Source: Actinospica acidithermotolerans
GTDB taxonomy: Bacteria; Actinomycetota; Actinomycetes; Streptomycetales; Catenulisporaceae
Reading direction: 5' to 3'
Length of the DNA stretch: 64,000 nt
Assembly (NCBI RefSeq): GCF_018139625.1
Contig: NZ_JAGSOH010000001.1
Location: forward strand, 62,001 to 126,000
The notes under the pieces were generated by a model. The model was not told the origin of the DNA, searched no databases, and was given only the letters and a program-made list of their open reading frames with translations. How positions within the stretch are numbered: the first letter of the stretch is position 1; the number at the start of each line of letters is the position of its first letter. The translations under genes were made by a program, and so were the position numbers. Below, in pieces: positions 14,186 to 24,499 of this stretch.

Positions 14186-15487
14186 GTGGGCGGCGGCGCG
14201 GACCAGCCGGTGCGGCTGGCCAGGGCGATCCTGCGGATCGGATCCCTGGCCGTCGCCGGCTGGGTGCTGCTGGCCTGCGCGGTCGCGGCGCTGGCCGGCT
14301 GGCTGCTGCCGGGCTACGCCGGGGCCGCCGGGGTGCTCGCGGTGCTGGGCTTCGCCGCCGTGCCGCTCTGGCGCTTCCACCGGATAACCCCGCCCGCCTC
14401 GGCGACGGTGCCGCTGGAGAACGCGGACCGCAGCGAGCTGGCCCTGATCGTGCGGCAGATCTCGGCCGCGCTCGGCGTGCCGACGCCGGCGGCGATAGAA
14501 CTCTCCCCGGACTGCGACGCCTGGCTCGAACCCAGGCAGGGCGGTCCGGTGCTGGTGGTCGGGACTCCGTTCCTGTGGTGGCTGCGGGTGAGCGAGCTGC
14601 GCGGGCTGCTGGCCCCGGTGATCGCGGGTCTCGAGGCGGCACACGATCCGGCCGTGGTCCGCGCCCGGCGCACCGTGCGGCGGTTGGACTGCGCGCAGCG
14701 ACAGGGCCTGCTGCCCTGGCCGCGCGGCCTGGTCGCCTGGGTCGCGGACGGCTGCCGGACCCGGGCCGAGGGCATGGAGCGGGTGATCGCCGCGCACGCC
14801 TCGCAACGGGCGAGGATCGTCGAGCCGGCCGGCCGGGTGTACGCGCACGAGCAGGTCGGCCTCGTCGCGGCGGCCTGGGAGCGGCTGCTCACCCGGCTGG
14901 CGTATCCGGCCTGGGACGCGGGCTACGCGCCGAGCGCGCTCAACGCCGCGCTGGTGGCCGCGCTGGTCGAGCTCGGCGAGCGGGACCGGGTCGGCGTCGG
15001 CCTCGCGGACCGGCTGAGCGAGCGTCCGGGCTGCGATCTGCTGGACGAGCCGGGGGAGGTGGACCGGGCCGTCTCCGCGATCGTCCCGGTGGTCTACCAG
15101 GACAAGGCGGTCGAGACGCCGCTGGACTGGAGCGACTACACCCGGCTGGTCGCCGAGCCGAACCTGCGCAAGGCGGCCGCCGCGGCGCCGGACCACCCCC
15201 TCGTCGCGAAGACCCGGGCACTGCTGCTCGCCCCCGCGCCTCATACGACGATCACACTGATCCACGACTCCGGCGACGGCGAGCTGCCGGCCGGGCTGCG
15301 CGCCGTGCTGCAGTGCGGCCTGGTGGACCTGGGCTACGCGGCCTTCGCGGTGGACTGGCTGGACGGCGTCGTGCTGCGCGACCGGGCCGGGCTGACCGTG
15401 CCGGTGGACGAGATCGTGCACGCGCTCGTCGACTACTCCGACTTCACGGCGCTGCGGGAGTGGCTGTCCTACGCTGCCGGGCTGTGA
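14186..15487 (+). CDS. Membrane protein with degenerate M48-like peptidase domain
   Basis: 433 residues from GTG 14186. Two adjacent hydrophobic segments (about 14-33 and 36-62) are followed by a cytosolic part. LALIVRQISAALGVPTPAAI then VLVVGTPFLWWLRVSELRGLLAPVIAGLEAAHD aligns in layout with the M48 pattern 'L...EL.AVLAHELGHH', but the zinc motif HExxH is replaced by PVIAG, so protease activity is unlikely. The C-terminal 200 residues contain YQDKAVETPLDWSDYTRLV and match nothing I know. A possible -10 TACAGT lies near 14118. It sits between purD and purB; similar genes occur at this place in related genomes as far as I recall. Role unknown, perhaps a membrane-tethered scaffold or binding protein. 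Confidence 0.65.
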   Translation: MGGGADQPVRLARAILRIGSLAVAGWVLLACAVAALAGWLLPGYAGAAGVLAVLGFAAVPLWRFHRITPPASATVPLENADRSELALIVRQISAALGVPTPAAIELSPDCDAWLEPRQGGPVLVVGTPFLWWLRVSELRGLLAPVIAGLEAAHDPAVVRARRTVRRLDCAQRQGLLPWPRGLVAWVADGCRTRAEGMERVIAAHASQRARIVEPAGRVYAHEQVGLVAAAWERLLTRLAYPAWDAGYAPSALNAALVAALVELGERDRVGVGLADRLSERPGCDLLDEPGEVDRAVSAIVPVVYQDKAVETPLDWSDYTRLVAEPNLRKAAAAAPDHPLVAKTRALLLAPAPHTTITLIHDSGDGELPAGLRAVLQCGLVDLGYAAFAVDWLDGVVLRDRAGLTVPVDEIVHALVDYSDFTALREWLSYAAGL

Positions 15488-15560
15488 CCCGCCCGGCTAA
15501 AATCGTGGGCGGCGGGCCAGGTCTGTCCCGCTGAAATCCTCCCCGAAGGAGCGATCCGCC

Positions 15561-16871
15561 GTGATCGGACGGTACACACTTCCGGAGATGGGCCGCGTGT
15601 GGAGCGAGGCCCATAAGTACGAACTCTGGTGCCAGGTCGAGACCCTGGTGATGGAGGCGCACGCGGAGGCCGGGGTCGTCCCCGCCGACGCGCTCGAGGC
15701 GGTGCGCAAGGCGCCCGCCCCCACCCCCGAGGCGGTCGCCGAGATCGAGGCGGTCACCCAGCACGACGTCATCGCGTTCCTCAGCGCGTGGGCCGACAAC
15801 ACCGAGCCGCGCGAGGCCGCTGCCTACGTGCACTTCGGCATGACCTCCTCCGACCTGCTGGACACCGCGCTCGCGCTGCAGCTGGTCGAGGCCACCGACA
15901 TCCTGCTGGAGAAGGCCGACCGGCTCGTCGCGGTGCTCCGGGACCACGCGCTCGCGCACCGGAACACGCTGCGCGTCGGCCGCACCCACGGGATCCACGG
16001 GGAGCCGGACGTGTGGGGCCACCGGGTGGCCGACTTCGCCTTCGGCGTCGCGCGCTCCCGGGACCGGATCAGGGCGGCCCGCGAGGCCGTCGGCGTCATG
16101 GCGATCTCGGGTGCGGTGGGCACGTACTCGAACATCGACCCGGCCGTCGAGGCGTACGTCGCCGAGAAGCTGGACCTGAAGGCGGCGGACGTCTCCACCC
16201 AGGTCGTGCTGCGCGACGGGATCTCCGAGTGGGTCAGCGCCCTGGCGATCATGGCCACGGTGCTCGAGGCGATCGCGCTGGAGGTGCGGCACGGGCAGCG
16301 GACCGAGGTCAGGGAGCTGTCCGAGGCCTTCGGGAAGGGCCAGAAGGGCTCCTCCGCGATGCCGCACAAGAAGAACCCGATCATCTCGGAGCGGATCGCG
16401 GGCATGGCCCGGATCGTGCGCGGGCAGATCGTGCCGGTGATGGAGGGCATCCCGCTCTGGCACGAACGCGACATCTCGCACTCGTCCACCGAGCGGATCG
16501 CGCTGCCGGACGCCTCGATCGGCCTGGACTACCTGCTGAACCTGACCATCCGGCTGGTCGAGGGCCTGGTCGTGGACAAGGACCGGATGCTCGCGAACCT
16601 GGAGTCCACCGGCGGCCTGATCTACACCTCCACGGTGCTGCTCGAACTCGTCGAGATGGGCCTGGAGCGCGACACCCAGGCGTACCCGCTGACCCAGCGC
16701 GCCGCGATGAAGACCTGGGAGAGCGGGCGCCCGTTCCGCGAGACGCTGCGCGAGGAGGCCGCCGAGGCCGGCCTCGAGATCGACGAGGCGCGGCTCGACG
16801 AGGTCTGCCGGCCGGAACGCTTCGTGCAGCGGCTCGACGGGATGTTCGCGAAGCTGGCGGAGCTCTCGTGA
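15561..16871 (+). CDS. purB: Adenylosuccinate lyase
   Basis: 436 residues from GTG 15561 with GAAGGAG ten bases upstream. It cleaves fumarate from SAICAR and from adenylosuccinate. The fumarase/aspartase superfamily signature [11 protein letters not shown] is at 263-273, the base-carrying loop. [12 protein letters not shown] (91-102) and [11 protein letters not shown] (140-150) form the substrate site. It overlaps purC by four bases (GTGA), so the two are translationally coupled. Confidence 0.95.
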   Translation: MIGRYTLPEMGRVWSEAHKYELWCQVETLVMEAHAEAGVVPADALEAVRKAPAPTPEAVAEIEAVTQHDVIAFLSAWADNTEPREAAAYVHFGMTSSDLLDTALALQLVEATDILLEKADRLVAVLRDHALAHRNTLRVGRTHGIHGEPDVWGHRVADFAFGVARSRDRIRAAREAVGVMAISGAVGTYSNIDPAVEAYVAEKLDLKAADVSTQVVLRDGISEWVSALAIMATVLEAIALEVRHGQRTEVRELSEAFGKGQKGSSAMPHKKNPIISERIAGMARIVRGQIVPVMEGIPLWHERDISHSSTERIALPDASIGLDYLLNLTIRLVEGLVVDKDRMLANLESTGGLIYTSTVLLELVEMGLERDTQAYPLTQRAAMKTWESGRPFRETLREEAAEAGLEIDEARLDEVCRPERFVQRLDGMFAKLAELS

Positions 16872-17770
16872 GCGGCGCCCTCGCCGACGTCCCCGGCGTG
16901 CGCCACCTCGGCTCCGGCAAGGTCCGCGAGCTCTACGAGGTGGACGGGAAACTGCTGCTGGTCGCCTCCGACCGGATCTCCGCGTACGACTACGTACTCG
17001 AGACGCCGATCCCGGACAAGGGCAAGATCCTCACCCAGTTGAGCCTCTGGTGGTTCGGGCAGCTGGCCGACCTGGTGCCGAACCACCTGGTCACGACGGA
17101 TCCAGCGATGTTTCCCGTGGAACTTCGCGATCACAAGGCCTTGCTGTCGGGCCGCTCCATGCTCTGCGAGCGGCTGTCCATGATCGAGATCGAGTGCGTC
17201 GCGCGCGGGTACCTGACCGGCTCCGGGCTGGCCGAGTACGACGAGCACGGCACCGCCTGCGGCATCCCGCTGCCGGCCGGCCTGGTCGACGGATCCCGGC
17301 TCGATGAACCGATCTTCACACCGGCCGCCAAGGCCGCGGTCGGCGAGCACGACGAGAACATCGACTTCGCGGAGACGGAGCGCCGGGTCGGCGAGGACCT
17401 CGCCAAGGAGATCCGCGACCTGACGCTCTCGATCTACCGTCGTGCGCACGAGATCGCCGCCGGCCGCGGCATCATCCTCGCCGACACCAAGTTCGAGTTC
17501 GGGCAGCGCGCCGACGGCACGGTCGTGCTGGCGGACGAGGTCCTCACCCCCGACTCGTCCCGGTTCTGGCCGGCCGACCTGTGGGAGCCGGGCCACGCAC
17601 AGTCCTCGTACGACAAGCAGTACGTGCGCGACTGGCTGACCTCCGCCGCGTCCGGCTGGGACCGCCGCTCCGGCGAGGCCCCGCCGCCGCTGCCGGACGA
17701 CGTCGTCGAGCGCACCCGCGCCCGCTACGTCGAGGCGTACGAGCGGCTGACCGGACAGAAGTTCGCGTAG
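16868..17770 (+). CDS. purC: Phosphoribosylaminoimidazole-succinocarboxamide synthase (SAICAR synthetase)
   Basis: 300 residues from GTG 16868, overlapping the purB stop. It condenses CAIR with aspartate using ATP. GSGKVRELYEV and LLVASDRISAYDY near the N-terminus, IECVARGYLTGSG, and ILADTKFEFG followed by LADEVLTPDSSRFWP are the family signatures. The length is typical of the actinobacterial and yeast-like forms. A strong terminator follows, separating the purBC unit from purSQL. Confidence 0.95.
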   Translation: MSGALADVPGVRHLGSGKVRELYEVDGKLLLVASDRISAYDYVLETPIPDKGKILTQLSLWWFGQLADLVPNHLVTTDPAMFPVELRDHKALLSGRSMLCERLSMIEIECVARGYLTGSGLAEYDEHGTACGIPLPAGLVDGSRLDEPIFTPAAKAAVGEHDENIDFAETERRVGEDLAKEIRDLTLSIYRRAHEIAAGRGIILADTKFEFGQRADGTVVLADEVLTPDSSRFWPADLWEPGHAQSSYDKQYVRDWLTSAASGWDRRSGEAPPPLPDDVVERTRARYVEAYERLTGQKFA

Positions 17771-17785
17771 CCGCAGGTCGAGCGC

Positions 17786-17816
17786 ACCTGGGCGGGGGCA
17801 CTGTCCCCGCCCAGGT
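17786..17816 (+). terminator. Terminator between purC and purS
   Basis: A perfect 12-bp inverted repeat (ACCTGGGCGGGG at 17786-17797, complement at 17805-17816) with a 7-nt loop. It lies 15 nt after the purC stop and ends 65 nt before purS, splitting the cluster into two transcription units or allowing controlled read-through. Confidence 0.75.
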
Positions 17817-17881
17817 ACCCTAGAGGAACCGCCAACAGCGATCACACGCGGACGTGTGTGGTCACGACACCGGGAGCGCTC

Positions 17882-18127
17882 ATGGCACGCGTCGTGGTAG
17901 ACGTCATGCTGAAGCCGGAGATCCTCGACCCGCAAGGACAGGCTGTCAATCGCGCGTTGCCGCGCCTGGGCTTCGACGGGATCGTCGACGTCCGCCAGGG
18001 CAAGCGCTTCGAGGTGGAACTGGAGGGTCCGGCCGACGAGGCCGCGCTCGCCCGGGTCCGCGAAATGGCCGAGAAGCTGCTCGCCAACACCGTGATCGAG
18101 GAGTTCCGAGTGCGGGTGGAGGGCTGA
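17882..18127 (+). CDS. purS: FGAM synthase subunit PurS
   Basis: 81 residues from ATG 17882 (GGGAG upstream); a frame from 17858 adds eight unlikely residues. [20 protein letters not shown], then [13 protein letters not shown] and the C-terminal [11 protein letters not shown] define PurS. It dimerises and bridges PurQ and the large PurL in the three-part formylglycinamidine synthase. Its stop overlaps the purQ start by one base. Confidence 0.95.
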   Translation: MARVVVDVMLKPEILDPQGQAVNRALPRLGFDGIVDVRQGKRFEVELEGPADEAALARVREMAEKLLANTVIEEFRVRVEG

Positions 18128-18828
18128 TGCCGGCCCGCATCGGCGTCGTCACCTTTCCCGGCACCCAGGACGACACGGACGCGCTGCGCGCCGCCCGCCT
18201 CGTCGGCGCCGAGCCCGTCGCCCTGTGGCATCGCGACCCTTCGCTGCACGACGTGGACGCGGTCGTCCTGCCCGGCGGCTTCTCCTACGGCGACTACCTG
18301 CGCTGCGGCGCCATCGCCCGCTTCTCGCCGGTGATGGAGTCGATCATCTCCGCGGCCCGCGAGGGCCTGCCGGTGCTCGGCATCTGCAACGGCTTCCAGA
18401 TCCTGTGCGAGTCGCACCTGCTGCCCGGCGCGCTGATCCGCAACGCGGGCACGCTGTTCATCAACCGGGACGTGCGCCTGCGGGTCGAGTCGACGGGCAC
18501 CGCGTGGACCTCGGATTACGCGGTCGGCCAGGAGATCCTGATCCCGATCAAGAACGGCGAGGGCAAGTTCGCCGCGGACGAGAAGACGCTGGACGAGCTC
18601 GAGGCCGAGGGCCGCGTGATCGCCCGGTACGTCGAGAACCCCAACGGCTCGGCGCGGGACATCGCCGGCATCGCGAACGCCGCCGGGAACGTCGTCGGCC
18701 TGATGCCGCACCCGGAGCACGCCATCGAGGAGCTGACCGGCCCCTACCCCGGCCCGGCCACCGACGGCCTGCCCTTCTTCACGTCCGTTCTGCAGCATCT
18801 TCTGAACCCCGAGCTGGTGGACGCCTGA
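18127..18828 (+). CDS. purQ: FGAM synthase glutaminase subunit PurQ
   Basis: 233 residues. It is a class I glutamine amidotransferase that feeds ammonia to PurL. Nucleophile Cys87 lies in GICNGFQIL, and the His195/Glu197 dyad in PHPEHA. The N-terminal [13 protein letters not shown] and [19 protein letters not shown] are typical. It overlaps purS (TGATG) and purL by one base each, a tightly coupled trio. Confidence 0.96.
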   Translation: MPARIGVVTFPGTQDDTDALRAARLVGAEPVALWHRDPSLHDVDAVVLPGGFSYGDYLRCGAIARFSPVMESIISAAREGLPVLGICNGFQILCESHLLPGALIRNAGTLFINRDVRLRVESTGTAWTSDYAVGQEILIPIKNGEGKFAADEKTLDELEAEGRVIARYVENPNGSARDIAGIANAAGNVVGLMPHPEHAIEELTGPYPGPATDGLPFFTSVLQHLLNPELVDA

Positions 18829-21098
18829 TGAGCGAGAACAAGTACCAGGTGGACACCGTCGAGCGCGCCGCCGAGACCCCCGGGACCGAGCAGCCGTACG
18901 AGGCGCTCGGCGTCAAGGACGACGAGTACGCGCGGATCAGGGAGATCCTGGGCCGCCGCCCGACCTCCTCCGAGCTGGCCATGTACTCGGTGATGTGGTC
19001 CGAGCACTGCTCCTACAAGTCCTCGAAGGTGCACCTCAAGCAGTTCGGCGACAAGGCCCCGGAGGTCGACTTCCTGCTCGTCGGCCCGGGTGAGAACGCG
19101 GGCGTCGTGGACGTCGGCGGGGACCTGGCCGTCACCTTCAAGATCGAGTCGCACAACCACCCCTCGTACGTGGAGCCGTATCAGGGTGCCGCGACCGGCG
19201 TCGGCGGAATCGTGCGCGACATCCTGACCATGGGCGCGCGGCCGGTCGCCGTGCTCGACCCGCTGCGCTTCGGCCCGGCCGACGCCGCCGACACCCACCG
19301 GGTGCTGCCCGGCGTGGTGCGCGGCATCGGCGGCTACGGCAACTCGCTCGGCCTGCCGAACATCGGCGGCGAGGTCGTGTTCGACGCCTGCTACTCCGGC
19401 AACCCGCTCGTCAACGCGCTGTCCGTCGGCGTGCTCAAGAAGAGCGAGATCAAGCTCGCGAAGGCGGACGGCCCCGGCAACCGGGTCGTGCTCTTCGGCG
19501 CGCGCACCGGCGGCGACGGCATCGGCGGCGCCTCCGTGCTGGCCAGCGCCACCTTCGACGAGGACAAGCCCTCCAAGCGGCCGAGCGTCCAGGTGGGCGA
19601 CCCGTTCATGGAGAAGGTGCTCATCGAGTGCTGCCTGGAGATCTACGCCGAGGACCTGGTCACCGGCATCCAGGACCTCGGCGCCGCCGGCCTGTCCTGC
19701 GCGACCACCGAGCTGGCCGCGGCCGGCACCGGCGGCATGGACGTGCAGCTGGACCTGGCGCCGCTGCGCGACGCGACGCTCGTTCCCGAGGAGATCCTCA
19801 TGAGCGAGTCGCAGGAGCGCATGATGGCGGTGGTCACGCCGGAGAACCTGCCGCGCTTCTTCGCGATCTGCGAGAAGTGGGACGTGATCGCGACGGTCAT
19901 CGGCACCGTCACCGACACCGGCCGGCTCCGGTTGACCTGGCACGGCGAGACGATCGTCGACGTGGACCCGCGCACCCTCGCGCATCAGGGCCCTGTCTAC
20001 GAGCGCCCGTTCCACCGGCCGTCCTGGCAGGACGGGCTGCAGGCGGACGCGCCGACCGAGGAGCGCCTGGCGCGGCCCAAGACCGGCGACGAGCTGCGCG
20101 AGACCGTGCTGCGGATGATCGCCAGCCCGAATCTCGCGGACAAGACCTGGGTGCTCGAGCAGTACGACCACCGGGTGCGCGGCAACACGGTCCTGGCGCA
20201 CGGCGAGGACTCCGGCATGCTGCGGCTGAACGAGGAGGACGGCCTCGGCATCGCGCTGTCCACCGACGGCAACGGCCGCTACACCAAGCTGGACCCGTAC
20301 ACCGGCGCGCAGCTGGCGCTGGCCGAGGCGTACCGCAACGTGGCCGCGACCGGGGCGAAGCCCTTGGCGGTGACCGACTGCCTGAACTTCGGCTCCCCCG
20401 AGGACCCCGAGGTGATGTGGCAGTTCGCCGAGGCCTGCCGCGGTCTCGCGGACGCCTGCCTGCAGCTGGGCACGCCGGTCACCGGCGGCAACGTGTCCTT
20501 CTACAACCAGACCGGCTCCGAGGCGATCCACCCGACCCCGATCATCGGCGTGCTCGGCGTGATCGACGACGTGGCCCGGCGCACTCGAAGCGCCTTCGAG
20601 ACCGAGGGCGAGATCCTGCTGCTGGTCGGCGAGACCCGGGACGAGTTCGGCGGCAGCGAGTGGGCGCACGTGGTGCACGGCCACCTCGGCGGCCTGCCGC
20701 CGAAGCCGGACCTGGAGCGGGAGCGGCAGCTGGCCGAGATCCTGATCGCGGGCTCCCGCGACGGCATGCTCTCCGCCGCGCACGACCTGTCCGACGGCGG
20801 CCTGATCCAGGCGATCGTCGAGTCCTGCGTCCGCGGCGGCCACGGCGCCCGCGTCGTGCTGCCGAGCGAGCTCGACCCCTTCGTCGCGCTCTTCTCCGAG
20901 TCGGCCGGCCGCGCCGTCGTCGTAGTCCCGCGCAGCGAGGAGAAGCGGTTCACCGACATGTGCAACTTCCGGAACGTACCGGTCGCGCGCATCGGCGTCG
21001 TGGACGGCGACACGCTCGACGTGCAGGACCAGTTCAGCATCCCGCTGGACGAGCTGCGCGAGGCGTGGACCGGCACCTTCCCGAAGCTGTTCGGCTGA
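18828..21098 (+). CDS. purL: FGAM synthase large subunit PurL (short type)
   Basis: 756 residues from ATG 18828, whose A is the last base of the purQ stop. It converts FGAR, ATP and ammonia to FGAM. This is the short, PurS/PurQ-dependent form with two AIR-synthase-like halves. [12 protein letters not shown] near residue 48, [23 protein letters not shown], and [14 protein letters not shown] are diagnostic, as is the repeated [15 protein letters not shown] / [13 protein letters not shown] of the second half. Length and order match other actinobacteria. Confidence 0.96.
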   Translation: MSENKYQVDTVERAAETPGTEQPYEALGVKDDEYARIREILGRRPTSSELAMYSVMWSEHCSYKSSKVHLKQFGDKAPEVDFLLVGPGENAGVVDVGGDLAVTFKIESHNHPSYVEPYQGAATGVGGIVRDILTMGARPVAVLDPLRFGPADAADTHRVLPGVVRGIGGYGNSLGLPNIGGEVVFDACYSGNPLVNALSVGVLKKSEIKLAKADGPGNRVVLFGARTGGDGIGGASVLASATFDEDKPSKRPSVQVGDPFMEKVLIECCLEIYAEDLVTGIQDLGAAGLSCATTELAAAGTGGMDVQLDLAPLRDATLVPEEILMSESQERMMAVVTPENLPRFFAICEKWDVIATVIGTVTDTGRLRLTWHGETIVDVDPRTLAHQGPVYERPFHRPSWQDGLQADAPTEERLARPKTGDELRETVLRMIASPNLADKTWVLEQYDHRVRGNTVLAHGEDSGMLRLNEEDGLGIALSTDGNGRYTKLDPYTGAQLALAEAYRNVAATGAKPLAVTDCLNFGSPEDPEVMWQFAEACRGLADACLQLGTPVTGGNVSFYNQTGSEAIHPTPIIGVLGVIDDVARRTRSAFETEGEILLLVGETRDEFGGSEWAHVVHGHLGGLPPKPDLERERQLAEILIAGSRDGMLSAAHDLSDGGLIQAIVESCVRGGHGARVVLPSELDPFVALFSESAGRAVVVVPRSEEKRFTDMCNFRNVPVARIGVVDGDTLDVQDQFSIPLDELREAWTGTFPKLFG

Positions 21099-21121
21099 CG
21101 GCAGGCCCGAAAAGACGCCTG

Positions 21122-21406
21122 ATGGATCGCAAGGAGCTCGCCGCCGCGGTCAGGGAATCGGTGCGCGCTTTCGCGCAGAAGGTTCCCGGCCGCAGCGTCG
21201 AGCTCCGCGTTCCACCCTTCGTCGCCGTGCAGTGCGTCGAGGGCCCGCGGCACACCCGCGGCACCCCGCCCAACATCGTCGAGACCGACGCCGCCACCTG
21301 GCTCGCCCTCGCCGACGGGTCGCTGGTCTGGGCCGACGCCATCGCGGACGGCCGGGTGCGCGCCTCGGGACCGCGCAGCGACCTGAGCGCGTTCCTGCCC
21401 TTATAG
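21122..21406 (+). CDS. Small sterol-carrier-like (SCP-2 type) protein after purL
   Basis: 94 residues from ATG 21122, 23 bp after purL. It starts MDRKELAAAVRESVRAFAQ, followed by PGRSVELRVPPFVAVQCVEG, PNIVETDAATWLALADGSLVWADA and VRASGPRSDLSAFLPL. This matches the small 'sterol carrier family protein' gene that follows purL in many actinobacteria, a minimal SCP-2 fold for binding hydrophobic ligands. The ligand is unknown, and the fixed neighbourhood suggests co-expression with purine genes. Confidence 0.8.
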   Translation: MDRKELAAAVRESVRAFAQKVPGRSVELRVPPFVAVQCVEGPRHTRGTPPNIVETDAATWLALADGSLVWADAIADGRVRASGPRSDLSAFLPL

Positions 21407-21502
21407 CCCCCGCGCCGCCGCCGGTAGTAGAGTCCTGACAGACCTACGGGGCGTGTGAAAATGGGGGCACGCCCGGGAACGGTCCCGTTTTCAGGGGGCT
21501 CC

Positions 21503-24385
21503 ATGTACCGACGCCGCTTCGCGGCCGTCACCGCGCTCGCACTCATCACGGCATCGACCTCTCCCGTCGTCGCGCACGCCGCGTCCGGGCCCACCACGTA
21601 CTACGTCGCGCAGGTCGCCGCCTGCACCGATCTCGGCCCGGGCACCGCGGCCGAGCCGTTCTGCACCGTTCAGCAGGCCGCGTCCGCCGCGACCGTGCCC
21701 GGCGACACGGTGAAGATCGAGGTGGGCAGCTACAACGACGAGGTGGACATCACCGCCTCGGGCACCGCCGCAGCGCCGATCACCTTCGAGGCCGCGACGA
21801 ACCCCACCCCGTACTCGTACACCGTCGGCCTGAGCGGCGGCCTGGTGATCAAGGGCGCCTCGTACGTCAACGTGAGCGGCGTCTCGACCACGGATGCGCA
21901 GATCGAGAACTCGTCGCACGTCACGCTCAGCAGCGGCGAGCTCACGACTAAGAGCATCAGCACGCCCGTCGTCGCGGTTACGGGCACCTCGTCCGATGTG
22001 ACCCTCAGCAAGCTGCTGGTTTACGGCAGCGCGATCGACATCGACGCGAGCGGCACCGGGAACGCGGTCACGTCCAGCCTCCTCACGGAGTACAGCTCGC
22101 CCGGCATCATCGTCGACGGCAGCGCGAACGCCGTACTGACGAGCAACACCGTGAACGGATACTGCGGTACCGGCATCTCGATCGGCGACGACGGCAACGG
22201 CACCGCGTCGGGCGCCACCATCGAGAACAACGTGGTCGCGGAGGCTGCCACCTCGGCGAATCCAAGCATCCACGGCAGTTGCTCCGCCGCGAGCGCGGTC
22301 GGGCTCTCAATGCAGTCCACGGCCGACACCGCGGGGGTGACCGCCGACTACAACAGCATCTACCCGGATCTGAGCACGGCGTCCTCCGTCTACGACTGGG
22401 CCGGAAACGCGTATTCGACTCCTGCCTCATTCGAGGCGGCCACCGGCCAGGGCGCGCACGATTCGGTCGCGGACCCGGTCATCAACGCCGGCGGCTCGAT
22501 CAGTGGCGAGTCCTCGCCGCTAATCAACTCGGCCAACGCGAACGCTCCCGACGAGCAGTCCACCGACCTGTTCGACCGCACGCGTGTGGCCGACCCGAAC
22601 GTCGCGGAAACCGGTGCGGGCACGGCCGGATACGACCGCGGCGCTCTGCAGTTCGTCGAGGTGCTCGGCATGTACTCCCCGTCCACAGTGGCCACCGCGC
22701 CGAGCGGAGCGGCCGTCACCGTGACGGCTTACGCCGCAAAGAGCAACTGGGCCGGCGCGACCTTCACCTACGAGTACGACTTCGGCGATGGCAGCAAGAC
22801 CACATCGTCGAGCCTCACGGAGAGCCACCCGTACACGAGCGCCAGCACGTACACCGTGACGGTTACCGCGATCAGCGACTACGGCGCGACGTACAGCACG
22901 CAGACGTCGATCCAGATCCTGGCGCCGGTCGCCTTCAGCGCAAGCATCACCTCCGCGCCGACCTACGGCACGATGACGGACACGGCCGTCACCGTCCACA
23001 CCGACTGGCCGATCACCAGCGCGACGATGAAGTTCGGTGACGGCAAGACGCCACAGGACCTGACCTTGTCGACGTCCGGCAGCACGTCCACCGACACCGT
23101 CTACTACTCCTACGCCAAGCCGGGCACCTACACGGTCAGCTTCACCGTCGCGGACGCGGGCGGCGACCAGCAGACCATCACGAAGACCATCACCACCAAG
23201 GGAACGGACTTCACGGCGTACGGCCCGACACGGCTGCTGGACACGCGCAAGAGTCTCGGCGGCACCTCGAGCCAGCTACTGCACGACGGCTCGATCAAGC
23301 TCAAGATCGCCGGAAGCGGCTCGATCCCGGCGAACGTCACCGCCGTGGCGCTGAACCTGACCATCGTGAACGCGAACGGCGGCGGCTACATCCAGGCCGA
23401 CACCGGCACCGACAACGGCACCTCGACGGTCAACTACAACACCGGGCCGGTCTACAGCAATGCCGTAATCGCGCAGGTCGCCTCCGACGGCACCGTGACG
23501 CTGCGGAACTTCGGCGCGACCACCGCGGTGAAGCTGGACCTGATCGCCGACGTCACGGGCTACTTCGCCCCGACCGCCGGATCCGCCTACGACTTCGTCA
23601 CCCCGGCCCGGCTGATGGACACGCGCAAGGGCATCGGCACGGCCAAGGCCAAGCTGGCCGCGGGGAAGACCGACGTCCTCACGGTCGAGGGCGTCAGCTC
23701 TCTGCCGTCCAGCGGAGTCACCGCCGTCTCGGTGAACATCACCGAGGTGAACACGACCGGCTCCGGCTACCTGATCGCCTACCCCGACGAGACGACGCTG
23801 CCGAACAGTTCGACCGTCGACTGGAACGGCGCCACCACCAAGGCGGCCGGCGCCATCGTGCCGGTCGGCGCAGACGGCAAGATCGACATCCACAACGGCG
23901 GAGGCGGCACCGCGGCAGCCGACGTGATCGTGGACGTCACCGGCTACTTCACGAGCACCGGCAGCGGCGACGTGTACGTGCCGGTCACCTCGGACCGGGT
24001 GCTCGACACCCGGAAGTCGGGTCCGGGGATCGCTCCGGGCACCGCGACCTCGCTGAACCTGACGGGCAAGGACGGGATGCCCGGCGAATTCCAGAACGGC
24101 GTCGTCGGCTCCGTGTTCGTGGACGGCTACGTGCTGAACGCGACCGTCACGCAGACCCCGGCCGACGGCTACCTGCTCGTCTCCGGCAGCCAGACGCCCG
24201 ACGGCACGTCCACGGTCAACTGGACCGGCGTCGACCAGACGAGCGCGAACATCGCGTTCACCCAGGCGCAGTCCACCAGCGCCTCGGACGGCGGCGAAGA
24301 CTCCGACGTGTGGTTCTACAACACCGCCACGAAGGGCCACGTCCAGACCATCGCCGACGTGATGGGCTACTTCACGGCCGGCTGA
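21503..24385 (+). CDS. Secreted beta-helix/PKD protein with three DTR...GYF modules
   Basis: 960 residues from ATG 21503 (GGGGG upstream, signal peptide MYRRRFAAVTALALITA). Residues 30-383 are a parallel beta-helix with the family N-terminus (ACTDLGPGTAAEPFCTVQQAA). Two PKD-like domains lie near 416-470 and 506-565 (YDFGDGSK; KFGDGKTP with YSYAKPGTYTV). Three modules of about 115-130 residues follow; each begins with P.R(L/V)LDTRK and ends in DV.GYF. Such modules occur in many actinobacterial exported proteins and probably form a beta-sandwich; their ligand is unknown. The gene sits between the SCP-2-like gene and purF, splitting a usually contiguous purine neighbourhood. A possible -10 TAGAGT is at 21428. 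Probably cell-surface or extracellular. Confidence 0.85.
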   Translation: MYRRRFAAVTALALITASTSPVVAHAASGPTTYYVAQVAACTDLGPGTAAEPFCTVQQAASAATVPGDTVKIEVGSYNDEVDITASGTAAAPITFEAATNPTPYSYTVGLSGGLVIKGASYVNVSGVSTTDAQIENSSHVTLSSGELTTKSISTPVVAVTGTSSDVTLSKLLVYGSAIDIDASGTGNAVTSSLLTEYSSPGIIVDGSANAVLTSNTVNGYCGTGISIGDDGNGTASGATIENNVVAEAATSANPSIHGSCSAASAVGLSMQSTADTAGVTADYNSIYPDLSTASSVYDWAGNAYSTPASFEAATGQGAHDSVADPVINAGGSISGESSPLINSANANAPDEQSTDLFDRTRVADPNVAETGAGTAGYDRGALQFVEVLGMYSPSTVATAPSGAAVTVTAYAAKSNWAGATFTYEYDFGDGSKTTSSSLTESHPYTSASTYTVTVTAISDYGATYSTQTSIQILAPVAFSASITSAPTYGTMTDTAVTVHTDWPITSATMKFGDGKTPQDLTLSTSGSTSTDTVYYSYAKPGTYTVSFTVADAGGDQQTITKTITTKGTDFTAYGPTRLLDTRKSLGGTSSQLLHDGSIKLKIAGSGSIPANVTAVALNLTIVNANGGGYIQADTGTDNGTSTVNYNTGPVYSNAVIAQVASDGTVTLRNFGATTAVKLDLIADVTGYFAPTAGSAYDFVTPARLMDTRKGIGTAKAKLAAGKTDVLTVEGVSSLPSSGVTAVSVNITEVNTTGSGYLIAYPDETTLPNSSTVDWNGATTKAAGAIVPVGADGKIDIHNGGGGTAAADVIVDVTGYFTSTGSGDVYVPVTSDRVLDTRKSGPGIAPGTATSLNLTGKDGMPGEFQNGVVGSVFVDGYVLNATVTQTPADGYLLVSGSQTPDGTSTVNWTGVDQTSANIAFTQAQSTSASDGGEDSDVWFYNTATKGHVQTIADVMGYFTAG

Positions 24386-24410
24386 CCCGCCTGACCCGAC
24401 ACATCCGTAC

Positions 24411-24479
24411 GCCGACGGCCCCCAACCAGTCGAAGAGGCAGACGCTCCGCGTCTCAACGCCTGATCGGGGGCCGTCGGC
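24411..24479 (+). terminator. Long nested hairpin upstream of purF
   Basis: Perfect 13-bp arms GCCGACGGCCCCC (24411-24423) and complement (24467-24479) enclose a 43-nt loop. The loop itself has a GACGC-TCC-GCGTC hairpin (24441-24453) inside AGGC/GCCT pairs. It lies just after the secreted-protein stop and upstream of the purF -10, so it is best read as that gene's terminator rather than a purF leader. Confidence 0.6.
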
Positions 24480-24486
24480 CATGTCG

Positions 24487-24499
24487 TAGACTGGAAGCG
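24487..24499 (+). promoter_or_regulatory. Leaderless-type -10 element of purF
   Basis: TAGACT (24487-24492) is six bases before the purF GTG at 24499. This spacing is typical for actinobacterial leaderless transcripts, although GGAAG before the GTG could also act as a weak Shine-Dalgarno. The -35 region is not clear. Confidence 0.45.

Noticed and set aside
24411-24479. Riboswitch or attenuator in a purF leader
   Set aside because: The structure lies upstream of the likely purF -10 and shows no purine or PRPP riboswitch core; a terminator is simpler.
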